A DNA stretch of 64,000 nt from CALGFH01 sp036003705 (GCA_036003705.1 DASYSE010000121.1:1-64000); one strand, 5' to 3'; counted from the first letter of the stretch, positions 31,832 through 40,735 are shown. A program made the numbers and translations. The notes: a model not told the origin generated them from the sequence alone.

Positions 31832-32905
31832 CTACGCCCCTGGCGGGTCATCCCAGGTGCCGGCCGGGATGGCGGGCGGCAGCACCAGCACGCTCAGGCC
31901 GAGGCCGCTCAGCATGGCCATGCCGAGCACGCCCGCCCACAGCTCTGGAGGCCAGGCGACCCCGTAGGCGAGCGCGTAGGCGGCCAGCCAGGCACCCCAC
32001 AGCAGCAGCGGGGCCACGATGGCGGCCGCCCGGAACGCGCCCGGTCGGTCGGGCCGCGGCCGCAGCCGGGCGACCAGCAGGTCGGTGGCCAGACCGCCGG
32101 CCAGCATGGCCGGTACCAGCGCCCCCAGGGTGAGCTCGCGCAGCGCCGTGACCGACAGCGCACCGGTGGTGGCGACCAGGGTCACGGTCCCGAACGGCAG
32201 CCGCCAGCGGCGTGCCAGCAGCAGCAGCGGGCCGAGCAGGATGAGGTTGGTGACCAGCACGCTCGCCACCCCGGCGATGGTGGTGAGCAGCCCGGCCGGC
32301 CCGGCGGCCTCGGCGGTGGCCGGCGCCCGGCTGACGAACGCCGACAGGTACTGGAAGAAGAACAGCACCACCGCGGTGATCAGGGCGGTCGCCCACAGGG
32401 CCGGCAGCAGCGCGACCGGCGACGAGTGGGCCGGCAGGTCGGGCGACGACCAGGCCGAGCGGACCGGGCTGGTCAGCATGAGCAGGCCGCCGGCGAGCAG
32501 CAGCAGGTGGGAGGGGCTGAGCAGCGCCGCCACCCCGACCTCGACGCCGAACAGGGTGTGCCAGGTCGCGTCCGCCACCCCGCCGGCCACGAACAGGCCG
32601 ACGCCGACCAGCCCAAGCCCGTAGCCGGCCGGTACCCGGCCCGGGTCGAGGCGGCCATGCTGGTGGCGGGCGACCAGCCGGGCCATGACCACCGTCGCCA
32701 CCATGAAGCCCGAGTAGAACACCCCGTGCCAGGGGCTGAAGAACGTCTCCAGCCCGGGCTGGTTGACGTGCGCCCAGCCGTCGAGGAACAGGCCGCCGAC
32801 CACCCACGTCCCGAGCAGGGCCGCGGCCAGGTCGTCGCCCCATCGGGCCCGCGGTCGGGCCGGGGCGGCCGACCCCGTGGTCGCGGTCGTCCTGGAGCTC
32901 GCCAT
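31832..32905 (-). CDS. Polytopic membrane protein of unknown function
   Basis: 357 residues with about nine to ten hydrophobic helices, for example LAAALLGTWVVGGLFLDGWA (about 27-46), VPAGYGLGLVGVGLFVAG and LLTTIAGVASVLVTNLILLG. An N-terminal segment of about 25 residues is Ser/Thr/Arg-rich and cytoplasmic. Conserved-looking polar residues in or near helices (DGWAHVN, PWHGVFYSG, DATWHTLFG, SPSHLLLL) include several histidines, which could bind heme or copper. I cannot assign a family with certainty; similar proteins in actinobacteria are annotated hypothetical. It reads toward the transporter operon but is separated from it by the 57-bp repeats. Confidence 0.7.
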   Translation of the reverse strand: MASSRTTATTGSAAPARPRARWGDDLAAALLGTWVVGGLFLDGWAHVNQPGLETFFSPWHGVFYSGFMVATVVMARLVARHQHGRLDPGRVPAGYGLGLVGVGLFVAGGVADATWHTLFGVEVGVAALLSPSHLLLLAGGLLMLTSPVRSAWSSPDLPAHSSPVALLPALWATALITAVVLFFFQYLSAFVSRAPATAEAAGPAGLLTTIAGVASVLVTNLILLGPLLLLARRWRLPFGTVTLVATTGALSVTALRELTLGALVPAMLAGGLATDLLVARLRPRPDRPGAFRAAAIVAPLLLWGAWLAAYALAYGVAWPPELWAGVLGMAMLSGLGLSVLVLPPAIPAGTWDDPPGA

Positions 32906-33030
32906 TGGCCGCCTCCTGCCGCTCCGGGCTCAGTCACTGCATGATGCTCGCTGGCGCCCATCGGTCAACCCTGCCGAGCGCGCGCATGCCACCATTCCGT
33001 TGAAGCCGGCGCCGACCGCAGGAGGATGCG

Positions 33031-34695
33031 ATGGGACCACCGATCCTGTTCCTGGTCAACGACGACGGCCGCGTGCTCGAAGCGCTGGACGGCGACCTGG
33101 CCAGGCGGTTCGGGGCCGACCACCGCATCCTCGGCCAGACCTCGCCGGGGGCGGCGCTGGCGACCCTGAGGCAGCTGGCCGACCGGTCGGAGGAGGTCGC
33201 CCTGCTGGTCGCGGCCCAGCGGATGGACGAGATGGCCGGGGTCGAGTTCCTGCTGCGCGCCCACGAGCTGCACCCGACGGCCAAGCGGGTCCTGCTGGTC
33301 GGCCGGCGCGCGTGGACCTCGACCAACCCGGCGGTGCGGGCGATGACCCTCGGGCAGATCGACACCTACCTGTTCGAGCCGTGGCTTCCCGCCGCGCGCT
33401 GGCTGTACCTGCCGATCAGCCAGGTCCTGGCCGACTGGATCCCGGCGCACGGCCCGTCGTTCGAGGGGATCCGCATCGTCGGGCCACGCCTGGGGACGCG
33501 CTCCCACGACCTGCGCGACCTGCTCACCCGCATGGGGATCCCCCACGGCTGGTACCAGGCCGGCTCGGCGGCGGGCCGGCGGCTGCTGGAGGAGGCCGGC
33601 CAGGACGGGTCGCGCCTGCCGGTGATGGTGTTCCACAGCGGGCAGGTGTTCGTCGACCCCTCCAACGCCGAGCTCCTCGAGGCGCTCGGGTTCGGGACCC
33701 GGCCGGCGGCCGGGTCCTACGACCTGGTCATCATCGGTGCCGGACCGGCCGGCCTGGCCGCGGCCGTGTACGCCGCCTCCGAGGGGCTGGAGACGCTGGT
33801 GGTCGAGCCGCAGGTGGTCGGCGGCCAGGCCGGCACCAGCGCCATGATCCGCAACTATCTCGGCTTCCCCGGCGGCATCGGCGGCGGCGACCTGGCCAAC
33901 CGGGCGCTGGAGCAGGCGTGGCTGTTCGGGGCCAACATCGTGCTTGCCCAGCAGGCGACCAGCCTGCGCCCCAGCGGGGCGGGCCAGGTGGTTCACCTTT
34001 CGGACGGGAGCGCGATCACCGCCCGCGCGGTGGTGGTGGCCAGCGGGGTGGCGTGGCGGCGCCTCGGTGTCCCCCGGCTGGAGTCGCTGGTCGGCGCGGG
34101 CGTGTTCTACGGCGCGGCCGGTGCCGAGGCCAGGGCCCTGGAGGGCCAGCACGTCTTCGTCGTGGGCGCCGGGAACTCGGCCGGGCAGGCCGCCGTCCAT
34201 CTGGCCAAGCACGCCGCCTCGGTGACGGTCCTGGTCCGTGGGGCCGCCCTGGGCCGGACGATGTCGGAGTACCTGGTCCGGGAGATCGAGGAGGCGCCGA
34301 ACATCGCGGTGCGGCTGCGCACCCAGGTGGTGGACGGGCTTGGTCGGAGCCGGCTGGAGGGCCTGACCCTGCGGAACCGGGACAGCGGCGCGACCCAGCA
34401 GGTCGCCGCCGCGGCCCTGTTCGTGATGATCGGCGGGGAGCCGCGCACCGGCTGGCTCACCGGCGTCGAGCGCGACGACCGGGGGTACATCCTGACCGGC
34501 CACGACCTGCTGGGTTCCGGGCGCCTGCCGTCTGGATGGCCGCATGTGCGCCCGCCTCTGCTGCTGGAGACCAGCATCCCCGGCGTCTTCGCCGCCGGCG
34601 ACGTGCGCTACCGCTCGGTCAAGCGGGTCGCCTCGGCCGTCGGCGAGGGCGCGGTGGCCGTCCAGCTCGTCCACCAGTACCTCAATGGGCACTGA
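33031..34695 (+). CDS. Response regulator receiver - thioredoxin-reductase-like fusion protein
   Basis: 554 residues. Residues about 4-125 form a receiver-like domain (ILFLVNDDGRVLEALDGDL, VALLVAAQRMDEMAGVEF); the phospho-acceptor Asp position reads VAAQ, so phosphorylation is doubtful. About 148-215 resemble a glutaredoxin-like module (IRIVGPRLGTRSHDLRDLLT). About 230-550 are a TrxR-type FAD/NAD domain: YDLVIIGAGPAGLAAAVYA, VFVVGAGNSAGQAAVHLA, and SIPGVFAAGDVRYRSVKRVA. The redox CxxC expected after the NADP domain is missing. Such fusions are common in actinobacteria and probably couple redox state to signalling; no experimental role is known to me. Confidence 0.87.
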   Translation: MGPPILFLVNDDGRVLEALDGDLARRFGADHRILGQTSPGAALATLRQLADRSEEVALLVAAQRMDEMAGVEFLLRAHELHPTAKRVLLVGRRAWTSTNPAVRAMTLGQIDTYLFEPWLPAARWLYLPISQVLADWIPAHGPSFEGIRIVGPRLGTRSHDLRDLLTRMGIPHGWYQAGSAAGRRLLEEAGQDGSRLPVMVFHSGQVFVDPSNAELLEALGFGTRPAAGSYDLVIIGAGPAGLAAAVYAASEGLETLVVEPQVVGGQAGTSAMIRNYLGFPGGIGGGDLANRALEQAWLFGANIVLAQQATSLRPSGAGQVVHLSDGSAITARAVVVASGVAWRRLGVPRLESLVGAGVFYGAAGAEARALEGQHVFVVGAGNSAGQAAVHLAKHAASVTVLVRGAALGRTMSEYLVREIEEAPNIAVRLRTQVVDGLGRSRLEGLTLRNRDSGATQQVAAAALFVMIGGEPRTGWLTGVERDDRGYILTGHDLLGSGRLPSGWPHVRPPLLLETSIPGVFAAGDVRYRSVKRVASAVGEGAVAVQLVHQYLNGH

Positions 34696-34829
34696 TGGGC
34701 CCCTGAGCGCTCGAGCACCAGGCAGACTGGACCACCCGGGAGCCTTCGCCTCCGTCCCGGGCCGGGTCGGATGCCGCGCCGGTAGGATTGCCGGGTCGAG
34801 GTGGGAGATCGTCGGGAGGCGAGGGTCGC

Positions 34830-35297
34830 GTGCCGAAGCGGAGCGCGGGCATCCTGCTGTACCGCCGCCGGAACGGTGCGGTGGAGGTGCTGCTGGTGCA
34901 CCCCGGTGGGCCGTTGTGGGCGAGCAAGGATCTCGGTGCCTGGTCCATCCCGAAGGGTGAGTACGGGCAGGGCGAGGATCCGCTGGCGGTCGCCCTTCGG
35001 GAGTTCGCGGAGGAGACGGGCCAGCGCCCCCCGCAGGCTGACCTGGTGGAGCTCGGCGAGGTCCGTCAGCGCGGCGGGAAGGTCGTCGCCGCGTGGGCGG
35101 CCCCCGGCGATCTCGACCCCGCCGCGATCACCAGCAACACCTTCACATTGGAGTGGCCGCCGCGCTCCGGCAGCCGGCGGGAGTTCCCAGAGGTCGACCG
35201 GGCCGGCTGGTTCGGCGCCGAGGAGGCCAGGGACAAGCTGCCGGCCGCGCAGGCCGAGCTGATCGACCGGCTCCTCGGGGTGCTCGCCGAGCCGTGA
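34830..35297 (+). CDS. Nudix hydrolase
   Basis: 155 residues from GTG 34830. The Nudix box is complete: GEYGQGEDPLAVALREFAEE followed by TG (G-x5-E-x7-R-E-x2-E-E-x-G), about residues 46-68. The N-terminus KRSAGILLYRRRNGAVEVLLVHPGG and later LEWPPRSGSRREFPEVDRAGWF fit the NTP-pyrophosphohydrolase subgroup with the SIPKGE motif, often active on diadenosine polyphosphates or oxidised nucleotides. The ribosome site is a modest GGGAGGCGAGG run. It is followed by the cyclic-nucleotide-binding protein with about 115 bases between, so they may not be coupled. A TAGGAT box lies about 45 bases upstream of the start. Confidence 0.88.
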   Translation: MPKRSAGILLYRRRNGAVEVLLVHPGGPLWASKDLGAWSIPKGEYGQGEDPLAVALREFAEETGQRPPQADLVELGEVRQRGGKVVAAWAAPGDLDPAAITSNTFTLEWPPRSGSRREFPEVDRAGWFGAEEARDKLPAAQAELIDRLLGVLAEP

Positions 35298-35413
35298 AAC
35301 GGCGCGCCAGCGCCACCGCCGGCGCCAGGAGAACCCTCGCATCCCGGCGATGCGGCATGATGGCGGGCACCGGCCCGAGCAGGGCCGGGCCGGCACGGCG
35401 GCGGGAGGGACCC

Positions 35414-35854
35414 ATGGACGAGGTGACGGTCGGGATCACGGCCCTGGAGCGCACCCCGCTGTTCGCGGGACTCGGCCGCGAGCAGCTCGAGCACGTCCTG
35501 CGGGTCGGGCATCGGGTGTCGTTCGAGGCCGGCCGGGCGATCGTGGAGCGGGGCGACGTGGGCGACGCCATGTACATCGTCCTGGCCGGCGCCGCCGAGG
35601 TGGACGTGGGTGGCCGGTTCCACCGGCTGGAGCGGGGCGACTTCTTCGGCGAGATGGCCGTCCTCGCCGGCAAGCGCCGCGAGGCCACGGTCAAGGCCGT
35701 CGAACAGGTCGAGGCGCTGCGGATCCCCGCCGACGACTTCCAGGTGTTCCTGCGCCACAACCCACAGGTCGCCGTCGGGATGCTGACGAGCCTGGTCGAG
35801 CGCCTCCGGGAGGTGCAGGACCGCCTCGACACCTGGATCGGCGGCGTCTGGTAG
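35414..35854 (+). CDS. Cyclic-nucleotide-binding domain protein without DNA-binding domain
   Basis: 146 residues consisting almost entirely of one CNB domain: ALERTPLFAGLGREQLEHVL, GDVGDAMYIVLAGAAEVDVG and the phosphate-binding cassette LERGDFFGEMAVLAGKRREA (about 74-93), with the conserved G-E-M and R. A C-terminal helix (VAVGMLTSLVERLREVQDRL) may dimerise. No helix-turn-helix or enzyme domain follows, so it is a stand-alone sensor that would act through a partner. The ribosome site GGGAGGGA precedes ATG 35414. Confidence 0.85.
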   Translation: MDEVTVGITALERTPLFAGLGREQLEHVLRVGHRVSFEAGRAIVERGDVGDAMYIVLAGAAEVDVGGRFHRLERGDFFGEMAVLAGKRREATVKAVEQVEALRIPADDFQVFLRHNPQVAVGMLTSLVERLREVQDRLDTWIGGVW

Positions 35855-35903
35855 TCCGGGTTCACCTGGCGTCGGCGCAGCAGCCGACACCCGCAACTCC
35901 GCC

Positions 35904-36786
35904 TCAGCGCTCCGGGACCAGGCGCCGGAGCAGCGGTTCGGCCGCTCGGATGACCAGGTCGCGGTCGTGGGTGATGACGAAGTCGAGGCGGCGCTGTGCG
36001 TCCGGCCCGCCGTCGCCGCAGTCCTTGGCGACCAGGGCGGCGGCGAAATGGGGCCCGATCACGACCAGGTCCCACTCGCCGCGGAGCGGATCGTCGGGTG
36101 CGAGGTCGGCGCCGCGGACCCCGGGCCACCGGGGTGACCGGCATGCCGTGGCCGAGCGCGCCGGTGAACGCCGCCCTGGTGGCGAGGAACTCGAACCGGC
36201 TCCGGGTGGCCGGCGTGAAGTGGCCGGCCTCCTGGAAGCAGGCCAGCAGGACGTTGGGCTCGGCGGCGTCCAGGCCCTGGTGCTCCAGGTGCATGCTCAT
36301 CTCCAACAGCAGCTCCTTGGTGGCCCGCCGCGGCTCCCGAGCCGCCGCGACCACCTCCCACGGCGTGGAGCCCTCCGCGGCGACCGGGTTCCTGAGCAGG
36401 GCAATCGTGCCACCGGGCGATGGCATGGGAGACGGCAGCGGCCCCGGGTGGCCGAACAGAAACCCCTGGCCAATGGTGGCGCCGGCGGCAACGGCCTCGC
36501 GGGCGTGCTTGATGGTCTCGATGCCCTCGGCGATGACGGCGGCGTCGGTCCGCTCGGCCTGGGCCCGCACCGCGTTGATGATGTGGGCCGCCTCGGCGGT
36601 GGTGCGCCCCTGGAGCAGCCGCAGATCCAGCTTGATCAGGTCGGGCCGCACGAACGGCAGCACGGCCAGGCTGGCCGGCGCGGCGCCGACGTCGTCGAGC
36701 GCGACCCCCCAGCCGGCCTGACGGGCCCGGGCGACGGTGGCCAGGAGCCGGGCCGGGTCACCGCCCTGCTCGCCCCGGCCGGCTGA
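35904..36786 (-). pseudogene. Truncated EAL (c-di-GMP phosphodiesterase) - DICT sensor gene, frameshifted
   Basis: The minus-strand frame after 36786 reads QAGWGVALDDVGAAPASLAVL, then VRPDLIKLDLRLLQG, AVIAEGIETIKHAREA and GQGFLFGHP: the second half of an EAL domain. The E-A-L motif and first 110 or so residues are missing, and the frame has a stop just upstream (end of the adjacent ribA-ribD gene) with no credible start. A DICT sensory domain follows (ATKELLLEMSMHLEHQG, CFQEAGHFTPATRSRFEFLA). It shifts frame near 36,122 and ends as WDLVVIGPHFAAALVAKDCG ... RRLVPER with a stop at 35904. The gene is a 5'-truncated remnant, probably without activity. Confidence 0.72.
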
Positions 36787-36792
36787 CCTCCT

Positions 36793-38139
36793 TCAGCCGT
36801 CCCTCCGTTGCACCGACTCGGGATCCCCGGCAATCAGGAGGTCTGGCCCCGCCTGATGGACCGTGCGGTTCACCAGGTGCAGCCCGTCGGCCACCGAGCT
36901 GGTCCCAAGGTCGCCGACGGCCTCGATGCCCTTGCCGAGCAGAACGGGCGCCACGGCGATCACCACCCGGTCCAGCAGCCGTTCCCGTAGCAGCGAGGTG
37001 ATGACGCGCGCCCCCCCTTCGACCAGCAACGACCGCACCCCCGAAGCTCGCAGCCGGCCCAGGCCGTCGTGCAGGTCGATCCCGTCCGGGCCCTCCCGGA
37101 CCACCTCGACCGTCACCCCACCTTCCCGCATGGCTGCCCGCCGGTCGGGGTGGGAGCGCCCGGTGGTCAGGACGATCGTGGCCGCGTCGGCGCCGAAGAC
37201 CTGGGCGGTGGCTGGGAGCCGTAAGGTGGAATCGAGGATCACCCGGATCGGGGAGGCGCCGGGGACCATGCGCACCGTGAGCAGGGGATCATCGGCCAGC
37301 ACGGTGCCCGCGCCGACCGCCACCGAGTCGCAGGCCGCCCGCAGCGCATGGGAGATGCGGCGCTCCCTGGGGCCACTGATCCATTTCGCCTCTCCGCTGC
37401 TGGTGGCGATCCGGCCGTCCAGCGTCTGGGCGTACTTGAGCACGACGTAGGGGCGGTCGGTGCGGGGGTGGACGTCGCCGAGGAGCGCGGTGGCGTCCAG
37501 GGCCTTGTCTTGACCGTCCAGACCGTCGTCTGCCGCCAGGGGTTCCCCGCCCGGCCTGCGGTGGCCGAGCCGTTCACGTTTGGTTTCCACGTAGCCGCGG
37601 TTCCGCAGGTGGGGTGCGGTCTGGATCGGCACGAGGTCCTCGACCAGGATGCCCGCCCGGTCCAGCGCACCGGCCTTGTCAGGGTTGTTGCTGAGCAGGC
37701 GGACGCTCCGGACGCCATTGGCGACCAGGACCTGGGCGGCCTCCCGGTAGTCCCGGCTGTCCACCGGCAGCCCCAGCCGGAGGTTGGCCTGAACGGTGTC
37801 GTCGCCCTGGTCCTGCAAGATGTAGGCCCGAAGCTTCTCGACCAGCCCCACCCCCCGCCCCTCATGGCCGGGGACATACAGCAGCAGCCCTCGACCTTCG
37901 GCGGCGATCAGCCGCATGGCCAGCCGGAGCTGTGGTCCGCAGTCGCAACGGAGCGACCCCAGGGCGTCGCCCGTGAGGCAGCCCGAGTGCAGGCGCACCA
38001 GGACACCGCGGCCATCTCCAATGTCCCCACGGGCGAAGAGGAGATACAGGTTCCCCGATGCCCCCTGGAAGGCGCGAAGATCGAACTCCCCGGCCCAGGT
38101 GGGCAAGGGGAGGTGGGCAACCTCCTGGGGCGGGAGCAT
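36793..38139 (-). CDS. Fused GTP cyclohydrolase II (RibA) - RibD-type reductase
   Basis: About 448 residues from ATG 38139 (an upstream ATG at 38211 would add 24 poorly characteristic residues). The first 205 or so are GTP cyclohydrolase II: zinc site HSGCLTGDALGSLRCDCG, GTP site GRGLLLYVPGHEGRGVGLVE, and NLRLGLPVDSRDYREAAQVL with the catalytic Tyr and Arg. Residues about 235-445 are the RibD C-terminal reductase (YVVLKYAQTLDGRIATSSGE, VLADDPLLTVRMVPGASPIR, LLVEGGARVITSLL). The deaminase domain of RibD and the RibB domain are absent. The fusion would open GTP and reduce the ribosyl chain. Placement beside a PTPS-like gene and glycosyltransferases suggests a secondary pathway rather than plain riboflavin synthesis. 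Confidence 0.85.
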   Translation of the reverse strand: MLPPQEVAHLPLPTWAGEFDLRAFQGASGNLYLLFARGDIGDGRGVLVRLHSGCLTGDALGSLRCDCGPQLRLAMRLIAAEGRGLLLYVPGHEGRGVGLVEKLRAYILQDQGDDTVQANLRLGLPVDSRDYREAAQVLVANGVRSVRLLSNNPDKAGALDRAGILVEDLVPIQTAPHLRNRGYVETKRERLGHRRPGGEPLAADDGLDGQDKALDATALLGDVHPRTDRPYVVLKYAQTLDGRIATSSGEAKWISGPRERRISHALRAACDSVAVGAGTVLADDPLLTVRMVPGASPIRVILDSTLRLPATAQVFGADAATIVLTTGRSHPDRRAAMREGGVTVEVVREGPDGIDLHDGLGRLRASGVRSLLVEGGARVITSLLRERLLDRVVIAVAPVLLGKGIEAVGDLGTSSVADGLHLVNRTVHQAGPDLLIAGDPESVQRRDG

Positions 38140-38256
38140 CCTGCTAGCTATCACCTGCCTGTCGGCAGCTAAACGTTTTGTCCGGGAACGGCTCGGGTAG
38201 CAGGTTCTCATGCGCCAGCGACCATCGGTGGACGGTCGGCCCCTGATGGCTGGGCG

Positions 38257-39258
38257 GTGGCCCCGGTGAAGGCCCGTGCGGTCCACTTCGTGGCGCCTCG
38301 ACGGGTCGAAGTGCGGGAGGTCGACCTCCCGACGCCGGCCGAGGGAAGTGTCCTCGTGGCCACCGAGTGGTCCGGGATCTCGAGCGGTACCGAGCTGCTC
38401 GCCTACCGGGGCGAGATCGACCCCGACCTCCCCCTGGACGAGACCCTCGGCTCCCTGGCCGGCACGTTCACCTATCCGTTCCGCTACGGGTACAGCGCGG
38501 TCGGCCGGGTGGTCCAGCCCGCCGGGTCCTTCACCGAGGGCCAGCTGGTCTTCGCCCTCCACCCCCACCAGGACCGGTTCGTCGTTGCCGCCGGGGAGGC
38601 CGTGCTGGTCGACGGTCTGGATCCTCGCGCCGCCACCCTCTATCCCTTGGTCGAGACTGCCCTCCAGGTCTGCCTGGATGCCCGCCCCCGCCTGGGAGAG
38701 GTCGCCGTGGTGGTGGGCCTGGGGACGGTCGGCATCCTGGTCGCCGTGCTGCTGGCCCGGGCCGGCGCGGTCGTCCTCGGATCCGAACCGTTGCCCGCCC
38801 GGCGGGCCGCCGCCGACACCTGCGGGGTACGGGCCCTGGCCCCTGACGAGGTCGCCGACGCCGTGGCGGAAGGAACCAGAGGGCGGGGAGCCGACCTGGT
38901 GGTCGAGGCCAGCGGGAACCCCCGGGGCCTCGCCGAATCCCTGGGGCTGCTGGCCCACGAGGGAACCGCGCTGGTCTGCTCCTGGTACGGCACCAGGCCG
39001 GCCGCCCTCCCCCTTGGCGCGGCGTTCCACCGCCGGCGGCTGGCCATCCGCAGCACCCAGGTCTCCACCCTCCCGGCGGCCCTCACCTCCAGATGGGACC
39101 GCGGTCGCCGGGCCGAGGTGGCATGGCGCCTCGCCCGCGAGCTGCCCCTCGGCGTCCTCTGCACCCACGAGTTCCCGTTCGAGCGGGCCGCCGCGGCCTA
39201 CGCCCACGCCGACCGGAAGGACGATGGCCTGATCCACGCCGCGCTGCGGTACCGGTGA
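38257..39258 (+). CDS. Medium-chain (zinc-type) dehydrogenase, BchC-like subgroup
   Basis: 333 residues. GroES-like N-domain: EVREVDLPTPAEGSVLVATE and SGISSGTELLAYRGE (about 38-53), where the usual catalytic zinc Cys is Ser, as in BchC-like and other non-classical members. The Rossmann motif is VVVGLGTVGILVAVLLA (about 150-166). LYPLVETALQVCLDA is also typical of this subgroup. It probably uses NAD(P) without catalytic zinc. It diverges from the cyclohydrolase fusion and is followed after 32 bases by the PTPS-like gene, so the three form a divergent cluster. Start GTG 38257 could also be GTG 38266. Confidence 0.82.
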   Translation: MAPVKARAVHFVAPRRVEVREVDLPTPAEGSVLVATEWSGISSGTELLAYRGEIDPDLPLDETLGSLAGTFTYPFRYGYSAVGRVVQPAGSFTEGQLVFALHPHQDRFVVAAGEAVLVDGLDPRAATLYPLVETALQVCLDARPRLGEVAVVVGLGTVGILVAVLLARAGAVVLGSEPLPARRAAADTCGVRALAPDEVADAVAEGTRGRGADLVVEASGNPRGLAESLGLLAHEGTALVCSWYGTRPAALPLGAAFHRRRLAIRSTQVSTLPAALTSRWDRGRRAEVAWRLARELPLGVLCTHEFPFERAAAAYAHADRKDDGLIHAALRYR

Positions 39259-39290
39259 GGATGCCGGGCAGTCTCACGAGGAGGACCGGG

Positions 39291-39674
39291 ATGACCGTCG
39301 GCTACCAGGTGGGGTCCAGCGTCACCGTCCGGGCCCTGCATCGGCTGCCCGTCCCGGGGCCGGAGGGAGAGCTCCACTCCCACGACTACCGGATCGACGT
39401 CGAGGTCGGCCGACGCGAGCTGGACGAGCACGCCATGGTCTGCGACCTCGACGTGCTCCGGTCCACCATGCAGGCGATGGCCGCGCGGATCGAAGGCAAG
39501 GACCTGGAGGAGATCCGCCCGCCCCAGGCCGAGGCCGTGACCGTGGAGATCCTGGCCCGGTGGGCGCACCAGCGCCTGATCCCGGCGCTCCGGCAGGCCG
39601 GAGCCGACAGGCTGGCGGTTCGGGTGTGGGAATCCGCCTCGGAGTTCGGCGGCTACGCCGGTCCGGTGGCGTGA
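39291..39674 (+). CDS. 6-pyruvoyl-tetrahydropterin synthase / QueD-like protein
   Basis: 127 residues with a good ribosome site (CGAGGAGG) before ATG 39291. Zinc histidines: one in VTVRALHRLP (about 17) and the H-x-H in LHSHDYRIDVEVG (about 29-31), equivalent to HGHNY of the family. The C-terminal substrate-anchoring Glu is in VWESASEFGGY. MVCDLDVLRSTMQ matches the D-x2-x-L region. The enzyme converts 7,8-dihydroneopterin triphosphate or a related compound by phosphate elimination. No queuosine genes (queC, queE, queF) adjoin. With the RibA-RibD fusion it suggests modified pterin or deazapurine chemistry. Its 3' end overlaps the converging glycosyltransferase gene by 22 bases. Confidence 0.82.
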   Translation: MTVGYQVGSSVTVRALHRLPVPGPEGELHSHDYRIDVEVGRRELDEHAMVCDLDVLRSTMQAMAARIEGKDLEEIRPPQAEAVTVEILARWAHQRLIPALRQAGADRLAVRVWESASEFGGYAGPVA

Positions 39675-40735
39675 TCGGCCGCGGCGACCTCACGCAGCGC
39701 TCCGAAGAACAGCTTCGCCGACTGCGCCCAGGTCGGCCGGCCGGCAGCCCTGCGCGCCGCCGCCGCGGCCAGTCTCCGCCGCAGACCGTCGTCCTCGGAC
39801 AGCCGGCCGAGGGCGTGGCTCAACCCGGCCAGGTCACCCGGAGTGGCCAGCAGCCCCTCTCGACCGTCCTCGGCCAGGTGGGGCAGGTTGCCGGCCGACC
39901 AGCCGACCACCGGCAGACCGGCGGCCATCGCCTCACCCCAGACCGTCCCGAAGGGCTCCCGCAGGCTGGGCAGGGCGAACACGTCAGCCTCCCGGTACAG
40001 CACCGCCACCTGCTCTGCCGGCACGGGACCGTGGACCACCACCCGGCCGGTCAGGTCGGGCCGCGACAGCCGGGCCCGGACGCGCGCGCTGTACCGGCGA
40101 TCGGCCTGGTCGTCGCCGACCAGGTGCAGCGTGGCCAGCCGCTCGGGGAGCCGGGCCACGGCGTCCAGCAGATCCAGGATGCCCTTGCGCTCGACCCAGT
40201 TGGCCACGCACAGCAGCCCGGCCTGGCGTCCCCGGCGAAGGTCGACGGCGGCGTGCTCGGAGGAGACCGGCAGGTCGCGGCCGGGAGGCACCACCCGGAC
40301 CCGCTCCGGCGGGTACCCCTGGGCGACCAGCTCGTCGCCGAGGGCCTGGCTGGCCACAAGGAGCAGGCGGGCCCGGCGGTACGCCCACCGGTCCAGCGGC
40401 ATCTGGAGCCCTCGGCGCACCGGCCCGTGGTCGATGCCGCCCGGAGGCTGGTGCAGACTGCCGACCGTTGGCGTCCTTGGTCGCCGCGGCAGCCACGGCC
40501 CGAGGAAGGCAGCGGCGATGCTGTCGAGGACGACGACATCGGCCCTGGCCCGCCGTCGTACGGCGGGGCCGGCCAGCATGGACAGGGGGAAGGGGAGGTC
40601 GGGGAACGAAACGAAGTCGACGGTGGCGCCACACGCCGGAGCCAGCTCCGCCATGCGGCGATGGTAGCGATAGCCGCCGGTCAGGCGGCCCGGGTCACCG
40701 AGGGTGACCAGGGAGACCGAGAGGATGCGGGTCAT
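39653..40735 (-). CDS. Glycosyltransferase family 4 (GT-B fold)
   Basis: 360 residues from ATG 40735. The start LSVSLVTLGDPGRLTGGYRY holds the acceptor-domain glycine loop, while the donor domain begins at VANWVERKGILDLLDAVARL (about 178-197) and contains VHGPVPAEQVAVLYREADVF and the E-x7-E region SLREPFGTVWGEAMAAGLPV (about 273-292). It uses a nucleotide sugar and retains anomeric configuration. Acceptor is unknown. Its start overlaps, head to head, the start of the plus-strand glycosyltransferase (40725-40735), and its end overlaps the PTPS-like gene. Confidence 0.87.
   Translation of the reverse strand: MTRILSVSLVTLGDPGRLTGGYRYHRRMAELAPACGATVDFVSFPDLPFPLSMLAGPAVRRRARADVVVLDSIAAAFLGPWLPRRPRTPTVGSLHQPPGGIDHGPVRRGLQMPLDRWAYRRARLLLVASQALGDELVAQGYPPERVRVVPPGRDLPVSSEHAAVDLRRGRQAGLLCVANWVERKGILDLLDAVARLPERLATLHLVGDDQADRRYSARVRARLSRPDLTGRVVVHGPVPAEQVAVLYREADVFALPSLREPFGTVWGEAMAAGLPVVGWSAGNLPHLAEDGREGLLATPGDLAGLSHALGRLSEDDGLRRRLAAAAARRAAGRPTWAQSAKLFFGALREVAAADHATGPA

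Noticed and set aside
38140..38211. Start of the RibA-RibD fusion at ATG 38211
   Set aside because: It would add 24 residues without family similarity across an AT-richer, promoter-like stretch; not excluded, but less likely than 38139.
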